From: an uncultured Bacteroidota bacterium
GTDB taxonomy: Bacteria > Bacteroidota > Bacteroidia > Bacteroidales > UBA932
Assembly (NCBI GenBank): GCA_937901965.1
Contig: CALGSW010000001.1
Location: forward strand, 347,169-411,168
DNA: 64,000 nt
Reading direction: 5' to 3'
Shown: in pieces, positions 49,932 through 58,009 of the stretch
How the letters are laid out: each line of letters begins with the position of its first letter
Position numbering within the stretch: position 1 is the stretch's first letter
Notes under the pieces: generated by a model
Database searches by the model: none
What the model was told of the DNA's origin: nothing
What the model saw: only the letters and a program-made list of their open reading frames with translations
Translations under genes and position numbers: made by a program

Positions 49932-49962
49932 TAAAAATATGCATTTTCCTATCATTTACAAA
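49932..49962 (-). promoter_or_regulatory. Promoter of the hydrogenase structural operon
   Basis: Minus strand TTTG (49962-49959), 19-nt spacer, TATTTTTA (49939-49932; one mismatch in the last base of TAnnTTTG). A wide inverted repeat TTTACA (49955-49960) / TGTAAA (49981-49986), with half-sites like those of the hcp operator, overlaps the upstream box. Confidence 0.6.
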
Positions 49963-49994
49963 ATCTGAAAGGCGATAAAGTGTAAAATTATAAC

Positions 49995-50681
49995 TTAAAA
50001 GTTTGAAATTAAAAGAGAGCAGAGTTCCGGCAGCCCGGCAGAAGCCCTCTTCTTAATATGCTCAAACATTCTGTATGAAGGTTTTACCTCAGAAGGATCA
50101 ACCAGAAAACAGGGGACTTGACTCTGAACATAATTTACCAAACCGGCCGCCGGATAGACTGCAAGTGATGTTCCCACCACAATAAAAATATCGGCAAGTG
50201 AAACTATCTTTGCCCCTCTTTCCAGCTCCGGGACCTCCTCCCCAAAAAAGACAATATGGGGTCTTAACTGAGTACCGTCAGGAGCTAAATCACCAATATT
50301 GACATCGCCTTTTGTCTCAACTATCAACTGTGGATTTTTAATACTCCTGCACTTGAACAGTTCACCGTGAAGATGGAGTACACTGGATGAGCCGGCCCTC
50401 TCATGAAGGTCATCAACATTCTGAGTAACGATATCAACTGTAAAATGTCTCTCCAGCTCCACAAGAGCCTTGTGAGCATCATTCGGCACCACCTTAAGGA
50501 GCTGCCTCCTTCTCATATTATAAAAATCCAGCACCTTTCCGGGATTATTTCTTAATGCTTCAGGAGTGCAAACATCCTCAATTCTGTAATTAGCCCAGAG
50601 ACCATTAGAATCCCTGAATGTCTCAAGCCCGCTCTCTGCACTTATACCCGCACCGGATAGAACAACTACTCTCTTTTTCAT
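49995..50681 (-). CDS. NAD-dependent protein deacylase, sirtuin class III (CobB-like)
   Basis: 228 aa. NAD-binding GAGISAESGLETFRDSNGLW, TQNVDDLH, and the catalytic His in LHLHGELF. The Tyr-x2-Arg pair of class III desuccinylases/demalonylases is present (FYNMRRR). The zinc-ligand Cys quartet is missing, with a short HGELFKCRSIKNPQL substitute, as is common in Bacteroidetes sirtuins. The start codon overlaps the preceding ATP-binding protein gene (ATGA), so it is the last cistron of the hydrogenase signalling operon. An unusual neighbour for a hydrogenase; it may tie acylation state to NAD redox state (inference). Confidence 0.88.
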   Translation of the reverse strand: MKKRVVVLSGAGISAESGLETFRDSNGLWANYRIEDVCTPEALRNNPGKVLDFYNMRRRQLLKVVPNDAHKALVELERHFTVDIVTQNVDDLHERAGSSSVLHLHGELFKCRSIKNPQLIVETKGDVNIGDLAPDGTQLRPHIVFFGEEVPELERGAKIVSLADIFIVVGTSLAVYPAAGLVNYVQSQVPCFLVDPSEVKPSYRMFEHIKKRASAGLPELCSLLISNF

Positions 50682-51223
50682 CCCTCCTTAAGCTCTTTAA
50701 TATTCTCTTTAATCATCTCTTCAACCATTTTAATAACCCTTACATCACTTAGTGATATATCTCCAAGCACTTCAGCCACCTCAAGACTGTCAAATACATA
50801 CTGGTTATGATTATAAACATACTTGAAAACAAAATGTACATCAGGATTTGCCGATACCATCAGAACAAAAGAGTTTGCAACATCACCCAAAGGGGGCCTG
50901 TCAATATTTGAATGGACAAACCAGGCTTTAACTGTTGTCCCCTCTCCCACCCGGGAGTCAATGGTGAGTCCTCCTCCACTTTGCAAGGCCGACTGCTTAT
51001 ACAAAGGAATACCCATCCCCACTTTTCTTGTTGTTCTGGTAGTGTAGAACGGATCCTCAAGCTTTCTTACAATCTCACCGCTCATTCCCTTGCCGTTATC
51101 CTCAATAATAATAGTAAGCAAGTCTTCAGAAAGATTTTCATCTACAGTGACAATAATTCTGCCTGCACCGGCACTTAGCGAGTTCTGAATAATATCAATT
51201 ATGTGTAGTGACAGATCATTCAT
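50678..51223 (-). CDS. Histidine-kinase-like ATP-binding protein (HATPase_c, no His phosphorylation domain)
   Basis: 181 aa GHKL ATPase: N-box HIIDIIQNSLSAGA, G1 box DNGKGM, GMGIPLYKQSALQSGGG (G2) and the GEGTTV loop. There is no sensor or H-box, so it is not a self-contained kinase. The ~60-residue C-terminal tail is of unknown role. Proteins of this form lie beside NuoE/HydC-like subunits and hydrogenases in Clostridia. ATGA overlaps with both neighbours indicate strict co-translation with the PHP protein and the sirtuin. Confidence 0.82.
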   Translation of the reverse strand: MNDLSLHIIDIIQNSLSAGAGRIIVTVDENLSEDLLTIIIEDNGKGMSGEIVRKLEDPFYTTRTTRKVGMGIPLYKQSALQSGGGLTIDSRVGEGTTVKAWFVHSNIDRPPLGDVANSFVLMVSANPDVHFVFKYVYNHNQYVFDSLEVAEVLGDISLSDVRVIKMVEEMIKENIKELKEG

Positions 51224-51954
51224 TTTATATAGTATTGAGGCTGATTATCCGTTGAATGCAATGCCCTTTTAACGGCACTGAAAGAGAACTCGTCCATATT
51301 AAGAATTGTATATGCAGACCCAATCTGATCAGGGTAGTGCGCATCAGAACTTTTAATAAAATTTCTGCCTCTGATGGATTTATCTCTTGAAGTCATAGCT
51401 GATGTGTCGGCATTTTTAGTTACCTCAAGTGCATCGGCATCCATCCCAAAGGGCAGAAATCCCAGCTGGCTGTAAACCGAGTTAGAACCTTTATCAATAT
51501 GTGCCGGAATGAATATACCGCTGAGTGAGCGGATAAATTCACAAACCTCTTCAATGCTTTTATCAATTGCGTTAATAAGGAGATATTCAACCTCCTCAAC
51601 AACCTCCTCATTCCTGTTTACGGCGAGCTGATAACCAAATACCTCAGGGTTATTGGGAATCTTCAAAATGCTCTTTTCAATAAAACTTTGAAGATCAGAG
51701 AGTTTCTCCTCCTCAACAAAACAGAGTACGTGCACCTCCTCACGTGTTGTAATCTCAGCTCCGCTTAAAACAAAAACACCTCTCTCTTCACCAACATTTT
51801 TTATCTCCAGACAGTTTAAAGTGCTGTTATGATCAGTGATTCCAATTACCCCCAGACCCTCTTCAACTGCTCTGTCAATAATTTTGAGAGGAGTCATTTC
51901 AACATCTCCGCAAGGGGAGAGTACCGTGTGAATATGGAGGTCTGCCCTCGTCAT
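51220..51954 (-). CDS. PHP-domain metal-dependent phosphoesterase
   Basis: 244 aa. Metal-binding residues of the PHP fold are present: DLHIHTVLSPCGD, GITDHNST, LSGAEITT, IPAHIDKG and SSDAHYPDQIG. Substrate unknown. Such PHP proteins occur beside DRTGG and HydS proteins in hydrogenase loci. ATGA overlap with the upstream DRTGG gene and with the downstream ATPase gene. Confidence 0.85.
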   Translation of the reverse strand: MTRADLHIHTVLSPCGDVEMTPLKIIDRAVEEGLGVIGITDHNSTLNCLEIKNVGEERGVFVLSGAEITTREEVHVLCFVEEEKLSDLQSFIEKSILKIPNNPEVFGYQLAVNRNEEVVEEVEYLLINAIDKSIEEVCEFIRSLSGIFIPAHIDKGSNSVYSQLGFLPFGMDADALEVTKNADTSAMTSRDKSIRGRNFIKSSDAHYPDQIGSAYTILNMDEFSFSAVKRALHSTDNQPQYYIK

Positions 51955-52283
51955 TTTATGATCTCGTAGAGCTTCCCGGCAAGCTCAAAAGCCTGCATTT
52001 TGGTGCCAAGAACCGGAATTCCCTCATTTGCCGAGAGTTCAAGAGTATCCTTGTCCGGCTCAAAACCCTTGACAAGAATAATTGCCGCTAAATCTTTAAG
52101 AGAGGCAACAGCCATAATATTCTTATGGGTTTGAAGAGTAATCCAGATCTGGCCCTCCTGAGCATGCCCCATAACATCAGATAAAAGATCAGAGGCATAA
52201 CCGCCCGTAACCTCTCTGTCAAGAGAGTCGTGTGCTGAAAATACATTCAGAGAGAGCCTCTCTGCAATATCCTTTACATTCAT
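51951..52283 (-). CDS. DRTGG-domain protein (second copy)
   Basis: 110 aa, a single DRTGG domain: NVFSAHDSLDREVTGGYASDLLSDVMGHA, followed by IWITLQTHKNIMAVASLKDLAAIILV. The domain is thought to sense ligands in proteins with CBS domains and in phosphotransacetylases; here it stands alone. It is paired with another DRTGG gene 1.8 kb upstream. 31 bp after the HydS-like gene. Confidence 0.8.
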   Translation of the reverse strand: MNVKDIAERLSLNVFSAHDSLDREVTGGYASDLLSDVMGHAQEGQIWITLQTHKNIMAVASLKDLAAIILVKGFEPDKDTLELSANEGIPVLGTKMQAFELAGKLYEIIK

Positions 52284-52314
52284 TTTTTATAGTATAAATA
52301 GTTTTAGAATAGGT

Positions 52315-53643
52315 TTAGCCTTTATCAAATCTTGAGTCCCCCCAGATTTTTTCCATAATTTTTACCGCCTCATCTTTTCCGAGTTCTCCCCTCTTTTCGT
52401 AGATGGTCCTCAGAAATATGCATGATGATATCTCACTGAGTCCCTTAGCAATATCCTCGGCCAGGGCTTCGCAGCTTGGGGCACCGCATGCTCCGCAATC
52501 AATGCCCGGGAAGAGCTCCCTCAACTCCCTTGCCTTCTCCATTTTCTGGAGTGCAAGTTCAATATCCCAGTCATACTTAACCATAGATCGCGGCTCTATC
52601 TGCTCCATATGGATGACAGCAGATGTATATTTTTTATACTCATTAACCAGATTATGCGTCTCAGGTGTCTGAGCGGCATACTTTCTCATAGTCTCCGCAG
52701 TAAGAAATCTATTCCTGTGAGAGAGAATTCCGCCTGCACATGATTCATCGCATGCACGCAATTCCAGAAAGTCAACACCATCAATATCCTCATTCTCAAG
52801 CATCTCCAGAAAGTCTATCACATTTGACATTCCGTCAATGGCAAGGGTTCTGCCCTCAATATGAGCCGATTCACCACCGGTAGTAGGATACAGAATCCCC
52901 TTTGAGGAAACCTCGCTGTTAATCTTTACCTTAGATGTTATAGGAATCTTCTGTTTATACGCAAGATACACTTTATTGAAGAAGTAATCCATATTAATTA
53001 CTCCTGTAATTGGTGACGTATAACCTCCAACAGGAGACTTTACCGCTGCAATCTTTCCTATACACGGAGTAAGATAAAATATACCCAGTTCTTCAGGATT
53101 ACCACCCTCCTGCTCATGCCTCCTTTTATAATATTGTGCTGTTATCTCAAGAGGTGGAAGGAGCGTCATTATTTTATCTACAAGTGAAGGGAATCTAACC
53201 TGTATAAGTCTTATTACAGCGGGACAAAAAGAGGATATCACCGGCTTTTCCGCATTTTTCACATACTCTCTCTCCTCTTCAAGAAGTGTATCTACACTCT
53301 GTTCAACCAGACAGACCTCGGTAAAGCCCAGTTCACCGATTATTTCAAAAATCATCTCTCTGGAAATACTGTCATCAAACTGAGCAAAAAAGACAGATGG
53401 AACAAGTAACAATCTTCTGCTGTAATTGAAAATCTGCTTAAAATCATCATCCATCACACGAATTGCCCGGTTAGGACAGATTCTGTAACACTCCCCGCAA
53501 TCAATACACCAGTCAACATGAATCTTGGCCTTCCCTCCGGTAACCCTTAGAGCTTCGGTGGGACAAACCTTCATACAGTGAGAACACCCAATGCAAACAT
53601 CATTGAGTATCTCCAGCGCACGATTATAAGTTGTACTACTCAT
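52315..53643 (-). CDS. HydS-like iron-sulfur protein with [FeFe]-hydrogenase-type domain
   Basis: 442 aa. A 2[4Fe-4S] ferredoxin at the N-terminus (CIGCSHCMKVCP, CIDCGECYRICP); a hydrogenase-like H-cluster domain; and an RnfB-type four-Cys [4Fe-4S] motif at the C-terminus (FPGIDCGACGAPSC). The H-cluster Cys are kept (SSFCPAV, TPCIGK, RACDESC: Cx3C), but the proton-transfer Cys (TSCCPAW in HydA) is Phe and L3 is shortened. This suggests a sensory or electron-transfer role, not hydrogen turnover. No PAS domain is present, unlike classical HydS. One-nt overlap (TGATG) with the RsbW-like gene. Confidence 0.82.
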   Translation of the reverse strand: MSSTTYNRALEILNDVCIGCSHCMKVCPTEALRVTGGKAKIHVDWCIDCGECYRICPNRAIRVMDDDFKQIFNYSRRLLLVPSVFFAQFDDSISREMIFEIIGELGFTEVCLVEQSVDTLLEEEREYVKNAEKPVISSFCPAVIRLIQVRFPSLVDKIMTLLPPLEITAQYYKRRHEQEGGNPEELGIFYLTPCIGKIAAVKSPVGGYTSPITGVINMDYFFNKVYLAYKQKIPITSKVKINSEVSSKGILYPTTGGESAHIEGRTLAIDGMSNVIDFLEMLENEDIDGVDFLELRACDESCAGGILSHRNRFLTAETMRKYAAQTPETHNLVNEYKKYTSAVIHMEQIEPRSMVKYDWDIELALQKMEKARELRELFPGIDCGACGAPSCEALAEDIAKGLSEISSCIFLRTIYEKRGELGKDEAVKIMEKIWGDSRFDKG

Positions 53644-54053
53644 CAGAACTTATAGTTAATCCAGAGCGTTGTACCCTTTCCTACCTCGCTCTCAATTTTA
53701 AACTCATCTGCATTTTCACTAATGTTTGGCAGCCCCATTCCGGCTCCGAATCCCATCTCTCTAACCTGTGCTGAGGCTGTAGAAAAGCCTGGTGTCATTG
53801 CCTGCTCAATATCAGGAATACCGGGCCCCTCATCTTCCAATCTCAATCTCACACCTCTGGAGTCAATTTCAGCGTATATTACACCGCGGTATGCATGTGC
53901 AACTATATTCACCTCGGCTTCATAAAGAGCGATTACTACCCTCTTTACAATCCTTGGATCAACATTAAGCTGCTTTAACATCTTCTTAATCTGAGATGAT
54001 GCATTACCGGCAACTGTAAAATCGCCACCATCTACCTTGAACTCCAGATTCAT
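53643..54053 (-). CDS. RsbW/SpoIIAB-like GHKL serine kinase or ATPase
   Basis: 136 aa. N-box LYEAEVNIVAHAYRG, G1 DEGPGIPD, and GFGAGMGLPNISENADEFKIES. The fold is that of anti-sigma-factor kinases such as RsbW. No partner anti-anti-sigma factor or sigma factor is adjacent. A standard member of the hydrogenase signalling set, 1 nt after the first DRTGG gene. Confidence 0.82.
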   Translation of the reverse strand: MNLEFKVDGGDFTVAGNASSQIKKMLKQLNVDPRIVKRVVIALYEAEVNIVAHAYRGVIYAEIDSRGVRLRLEDEGPGIPDIEQAMTPGFSTASAQVREMGFGAGMGLPNISENADEFKIESEVGKGTTLWINYKF

Positions 54054-54054
54054 A

Positions 54055-54399
54055 CTAATAAATAGGCTTTAGCCCGGCGGAGTACAAAATACCGGCGCAT
54101 TTAAACATTGAAAAAGGTGAGCTGATTAAAAGCATATCATTTTCAGCGGCCAGCTCAAGCATCTCTTCTGAAACCTCTTTGCCTCTGCAAATAAGCAGAT
54201 ACGGAGTGTCAGACATTTCAGCTGTTCTGATTGCCTGAACATTTGCCAGGCCTGTAATCAGAATAAATTCATTTGTTTTTACAGTAAGGACATCGCTCAT
54301 AAGATCAGATGCAAATGCATGCTCCACAGCACCCTCAAGATGTTGTTCGCCGCATAGTACCGTTCCATTTATGAGATTGCACAAATCCTTGATTTTCAT
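54055..54399 (-). CDS. DRTGG-domain protein (first copy)
   Basis: 114 aa, a single DRTGG domain: VLCGEQHLEGAVEHAFASDLMSDVL and FILITGLANVQAIRTAEMSDTPYLLIC. It is similar in plan to the copy at 51951-52283 (EGAVEHAFASDLMSDV against REVTGGYASDLLSDVM) and probably the result of an old duplication. It opens the signalling run, 10 bp after the acetyltransferase-like gene. Confidence 0.8.
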   Translation of the reverse strand: MKIKDLCNLINGTVLCGEQHLEGAVEHAFASDLMSDVLTVKTNEFILITGLANVQAIRTAEMSDTPYLLICRGKEVSEEMLELAAENDMLLISSPFSMFKCAGILYSAGLKPIY

Positions 54400-54409
54400 T
54401 ATTTATATT

Positions 54410-55525
54410 TTACAAAGTCTTTATATAACAACGTCTCTTCATGTAGGGCTGAGTATTATACCTCTCCCAAACCTTAAAGGCCGAATTATTCTCGGCCTGA
54501 GGATTTGTCACACCAGACAGAACTCTCATCTTGTGCAAATTAGCACCAATATGGGTGTGGAAAATTGAGGTGACCCCCTTATGCTGCCACTCCGGGGCAG
54601 CTCCAATCATCATAAAATCAATAGAGTCATACTTTTTGAAAGTCTTTAGAATATGAAATATTCCAAATGGAAAAAGCCGCCCCTTCGCTCTCTGAAATGC
54701 CTTACTTAAGCTTGGAAAACATATACCAAAAGCCGCAATGTTTCCATCCTGATCAAGGACAATAGATGTAAGTTCAGGTTTTAGTTTTGGAAAATACTCC
54801 TTTCCAATATTCTGAATTTCTGCCTCTGTCATTGGGACAAAGTTGTCAATCTCCTTAAAGCTCTGATTGTAACTTTTAAAGAAACCATGTACCAGAGTAT
54901 CTCTGTCTTTTATCGCTTTTATATCAAGGATTTTAAGTTTATGCTTTTCAATAAGCATATTGTTAATCCTTATTATTCTTTCATCAATGGGCTCGCCGGT
55001 CTCTACCTTAAGCTGAATCCAGTCAAGCTGTTTTACAAATCCCATCCTCTCCATGAACTGAGGATAATAGGAGTAGTTGTAGATGCAATTAACCGGAGGT
55101 GTATTTTCAAAACCCTCAATCATCATTCCCTGTTTGCCCCAGGTATTAAAACTCAGAGGACCATGAACCTCCTGCATCCCCATCTCTCTTCCCCACTCCT
55201 GCACTCTCTCCAGTAAAAGCCTTGCGACATCAAAATCGTCAATGAAATCATACCATCCGAATCTCACCCTTTTTTGAGAATGGAAATCATTTGAACGAGG
55301 ATTGTAAATTCCTGCAATCCTTCCGGTAATTTTTCCATTTTCATCTGATGCAAGCCACATTTTTAATTTACAATACTCAAGAGACGGGCTTTTTGTAAGA
55401 ATATTAAATTCATCAGCATCAAGAGAGGGAACATACTGTTTACTGCTCTTGTATAAACTATGTGGAAACCTTATGAATTTTTTAATATCTGATTTTGAAG
55501 AGACCTCTTGTATATTTATTTTCAT
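54410..55525 (-). CDS. GNAT-fold protein, function unknown
   Basis: 371 aa cytoplasmic protein of a conserved Bacteroidetes family. It has features of two GNAT-like halves: FIRFPHSLYKSSKQYVPSLDADE, KMWLASDENGKITGRIAGIYNPRSN, and near the C-terminus MMIGAAPEWQHKGVTSIFHTHIG...GVTNPQAENNSAFKVWERY, the latter like the acetyl-CoA-binding region. Acceptor unknown. A TATATTTG -7 box (minus, 55564-55557) lies 32 nt upstream without an obvious TTG, so the hydrogenase-signalling genes could be transcribed from here. Confidence 0.65.
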   Translation of the reverse strand: MKINIQEVSSKSDIKKFIRFPHSLYKSSKQYVPSLDADEFNILTKSPSLEYCKLKMWLASDENGKITGRIAGIYNPRSNDFHSQKRVRFGWYDFIDDFDVARLLLERVQEWGREMGMQEVHGPLSFNTWGKQGMMIEGFENTPPVNCIYNYSYYPQFMERMGFVKQLDWIQLKVETGEPIDERIIRINNMLIEKHKLKILDIKAIKDRDTLVHGFFKSYNQSFKEIDNFVPMTEAEIQNIGKEYFPKLKPELTSIVLDQDGNIAAFGICFPSLSKAFQRAKGRLFPFGIFHILKTFKKYDSIDFMMIGAAPEWQHKGVTSIFHTHIGANLHKMRVLSGVTNPQAENNSAFKVWERYNTQPYMKRRCYIKTL

Positions 55526-55565
55526 CAGGAACAGAATAGTTTAGGTATAATCAAAACAAATATAA

Positions 55566-56312
55566 TCATTTTTTCTCATTAAGAGAGAGGAGCTCCTCAA
55601 GCACAGCCTGAGCACAGAGACAACCAAAAACGGGTGGTAAATATGATATAGTTCCCACCATTGATTTTTTATTTTGCTCCTCAACTGGTACAATTGCATC
55701 TGTATCCGGCAGCTCTTCAGAAAAGACAACCCTGAATCCTTTGCTTATACCCTCTTTCCTAAGCCTCTTTCTTAGTATGTATGCAAGCGGACAATTATAA
55801 GACTTTGATATATCCTTGATTGTAACCTTTGTTGCATCACTCTTTGCACCGGCACCCATTGAGCTTACCAGTCGAATTCCATTTTTTACTGCATACTTTA
55901 TAAGTGAAATCTTTGGCGACAAAGTGTCAATTGCATCAACTATGTAATCCGGTTTGAAGGGTGACAGCAACTCACTTACATTCTCTTCAGTAAGATATTC
56001 CCTAATGGGAACTACCTCCAGAGATGGATTGATATCTTTAAGCCTCTGTTCCATAAGATCACTCTTGTATCTCCCCATCGTACTCTCCAATGCAAGAAGC
56101 TGTCTGTTTTTATTTGTTGGAGAAATAACATCCGAATCCAGAATAACCAAACTGCCAACCCCTGCCCTTGCCAGCATCTCGGCAGCATACGCACCAACTC
56201 CGCCAAGCCCCACAACAACAACCTTACATTTTCTCAGTCTCTCCATCCTCTCCTCTCCCAAAAAAAGGAGCGAACGCTCCTGCCATTTATAATCTTCCGG
56301 AAGTTCCATCAT
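55566..56312 (-). CDS. tcdA: tRNA threonylcarbamoyladenosine dehydratase (TcdA/CsdL)
   Basis: 248 aa E1-like enzyme that cyclises t6A to ct6A in tRNA. Rossmann ATP-binding VVVGLGGVGAYAAEMLARAGVG, the D...D motif DSDVISPTNKNRQ, RYKSDLMEQR, and SSMGAGAKSDATK. Two adjacent ATG codons (56312 or 56309) overlap the mazG stop; the choice alters one residue. Confidence 0.92.
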   Translation of the reverse strand: MMELPEDYKWQERSLLFLGEERMERLRKCKVVVVGLGGVGAYAAEMLARAGVGSLVILDSDVISPTNKNRQLLALESTMGRYKSDLMEQRLKDINPSLEVVPIREYLTEENVSELLSPFKPDYIVDAIDTLSPKISLIKYAVKNGIRLVSSMGAGAKSDATKVTIKDISKSYNCPLAYILRKRLRKEGISKGFRVVFSEELPDTDAIVPVEEQNKKSMVGTISYLPPVFGCLCAQAVLEELLSLNEKK

Positions 56313-57142
56313 CCCACAACTTTTTTTGACTCCTCCCAGATTACGTCCATCTCGGCAAGAGTCATCTCCTTAATATTTTTTCCATTTTCAGATGCCCACT
56401 TCTCCAGGTATCCAAATCTTCTGATGAACTTAAGATTTGTCGTTTCAAGTGCAGTATCCGGATTAATATCATACAGTCTGGCAACATTTACAAGGGAGAA
56501 CATAAGATCTCCAAACTCTCTCTCCATCCTATCTCTCCTGAGTGAGTCCCCGCTATCCTTGTCATTTCCTGACTCTCCCCCGTCTACCGAAACCAATTCG
56601 GCTTCAAATTCTGAAATTTCCTCTTTTACCTTCTTCCAGACATCCTCCCTCTCGGTCCAGTCAAAACCAACAGCCCTTACCTTGTCCTGAACACGGTATG
56701 CCTTAACAATTGATGGCAGGGATGCAGGGACACCTGAAAGGATAGTTTTATTCCCGTCCTTCTCCTTTCTCTTAAGCTGCTCCCAGTTCTGAATCACCTC
56801 TCCGGCTCCGCTCACCACAACCTCTCCAAACACGTGAGGATGACGAAAGATGAGTTTTTCACAAATGAGGTTTAAGACATCGGCTATATCAAAAAGGGCC
56901 ATCTCTTTCCCGATCTTTGCATAAAAAACCATATGCAGCATCAGATCGCCAAGCTCCTTACTAACCCCCTTAAAATCCCCCTCTAGTATAGCATCACTAA
57001 GCTCATAGGTCTCTTCAATAGTAAGAGGCCTGAGAGTCTCCATTGTCTGTTTCCTGTCCCATGGGCACTTCTCCCTGAGTTCGTCCATCACATCCAGCAG
57101 GCGGACGAATGCCTCTATCTCCTTATCCCTTCTCATTGTCAA
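56309..57142 (-). CDS. mazG: Nucleoside triphosphate pyrophosphohydrolase MazG
   Basis: 277 aa with two MazG domains. The first is intact (LREKCPWDRKQTMETLRPLTIEETYELSDAILEGD...KELGDLMLHMVFYAKIG, with the EExxE and DxxxH-like metal ligands); the second (VGFDWTEREDVWKKVKEEISEFEAEL...REFGDLMFSLVNVARL) is also complete. Clears abnormal NTPs. Overlaps the SAM hydrolase gene by 20 nt and tcdA by 1-4 nt. Confidence 0.94.
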   Translation of the reverse strand: MTMRRDKEIEAFVRLLDVMDELREKCPWDRKQTMETLRPLTIEETYELSDAILEGDFKGVSKELGDLMLHMVFYAKIGKEMALFDIADVLNLICEKLIFRHPHVFGEVVVSGAGEVIQNWEQLKRKEKDGNKTILSGVPASLPSIVKAYRVQDKVRAVGFDWTEREDVWKKVKEEISEFEAELVSVDGGESGNDKDSGDSLRRDRMEREFGDLMFSLVNVARLYDINPDTALETTNLKFIRRFGYLEKWASENGKNIKEMTLAEMDVIWEESKKVVG

Positions 57143-57902
57143 ATTTTATTCTTATTTCGGAACCCGGTACAATACTCTCAAGTTTGGCCAGTGAGTCCAT
57201 AAACATGGAGATCTCCAGCAGACTTAATGAATTAAAAAGCGCCATAATTCCTCCGGGTGTACCCTGATAATAACCTCTTGATATGCTTTTAATTTTTATA
57301 TGAGGTCCCTGAACATAAATAGTAAAATTTCTGGCTCTGTGCACTCTGTCAAAAACAGCCTTTTCAATATTGCTTACTGCATTTCCAAATGAGTCAATAT
57401 AAAGCACTTTCCCCACTATTGTATTCTCATCATAAACAACCCTGGCTACTGATTCTCTCTTAAGATCACACGCAGTTGTATTGGCTTCAAACGAATTCTC
57501 AAGAATTGTCTTTACACCTCTTGCGAACAGAGTAGGCGCCATAAAAGTTGAGAAGGACTCATCCTGATTGATAGCAAAAGCCATAGAGGGTGGATTTTCA
57601 AACAACTGGGAGAACCTCCCGTCATTAACTCCAATAAAATAGTGATTATTAGCATACACAATTATCAGAGGACTTTCCGGTGTGGGTTCAGACATTACGC
57701 CTAGTAAATGGATAGAGTTTGGGGGGAAATTTAAATAAGTGCTTTTTAATATGAAAGTTTCCTGTAAAACATCAAAACTTGGAATGGAATTTGTAATCTC
57801 ATGCAGATTAATTTTTAAAGAGAGAGAAGCCAGCCTGCCCTTGAGGACACCCAGATAGTAGTCGTTCTTATTCCAATCACTTGTTAATGTAACAATTGTC
57901 AT
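57123..57902 (-). CDS. SAM hydroxide adenosyltransferase-like protein (DUF62)
   Basis: 259 aa of the fluorinase/SAM-hydrolase family: TLTSDWNKNDYYLGVLKG, IHEITNSIPSFD, IHLLGVMSEPTPESP, and a C-terminal barrel domain (YIDSFGNAVSNIEKAVF, TPGGIMALFNSLSLLEI). The family motif near GPDNG reads GVNDGRF here, so activity is not certain. First gene of this minus-strand run; a -7 box TATCTTTG lies at 57931-57924. Confidence 0.8.
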   Translation of the reverse strand: MTIVTLTSDWNKNDYYLGVLKGRLASLSLKINLHEITNSIPSFDVLQETFILKSTYLNFPPNSIHLLGVMSEPTPESPLIIVYANNHYFIGVNDGRFSQLFENPPSMAFAINQDESFSTFMAPTLFARGVKTILENSFEANTTACDLKRESVARVVYDENTIVGKVLYIDSFGNAVSNIEKAVFDRVHRARNFTIYVQGPHIKIKSISRGYYQGTPGGIMALFNSLSLLEISMFMDSLAKLESIVPGSEIRIKFDNEKG

Positions 57903-57923
57903 TCAGGGGCTGAAAATATCTCA

Positions 57924-57950
57924 CAAAGATAGAAAATTTTCATACATTTG
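57924..57950. promoter_or_regulatory. Divergent -7 boxes between the SAM hydrolase and CoA-transferase genes
   Basis: Minus strand TATCTTTG (57931-57924) and plus strand TACATTTG (57943-57950), both matching TAnnTTTG. Neither has a well-spaced TTTG, so strength is uncertain. Confidence 0.5.
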
Positions 57951-58009
57951 CGCCGTTTTCAAAACAGCAATGTAACACATAATATATAACTAATTTCTAA
58001 TTACTTATC

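Noticed and set aside
50823..51178. Plus-strand frames inside the HATPase gene
   Set aside because: Shadow frames of a coding sequence with clear GHKL motifs on the minus strand.
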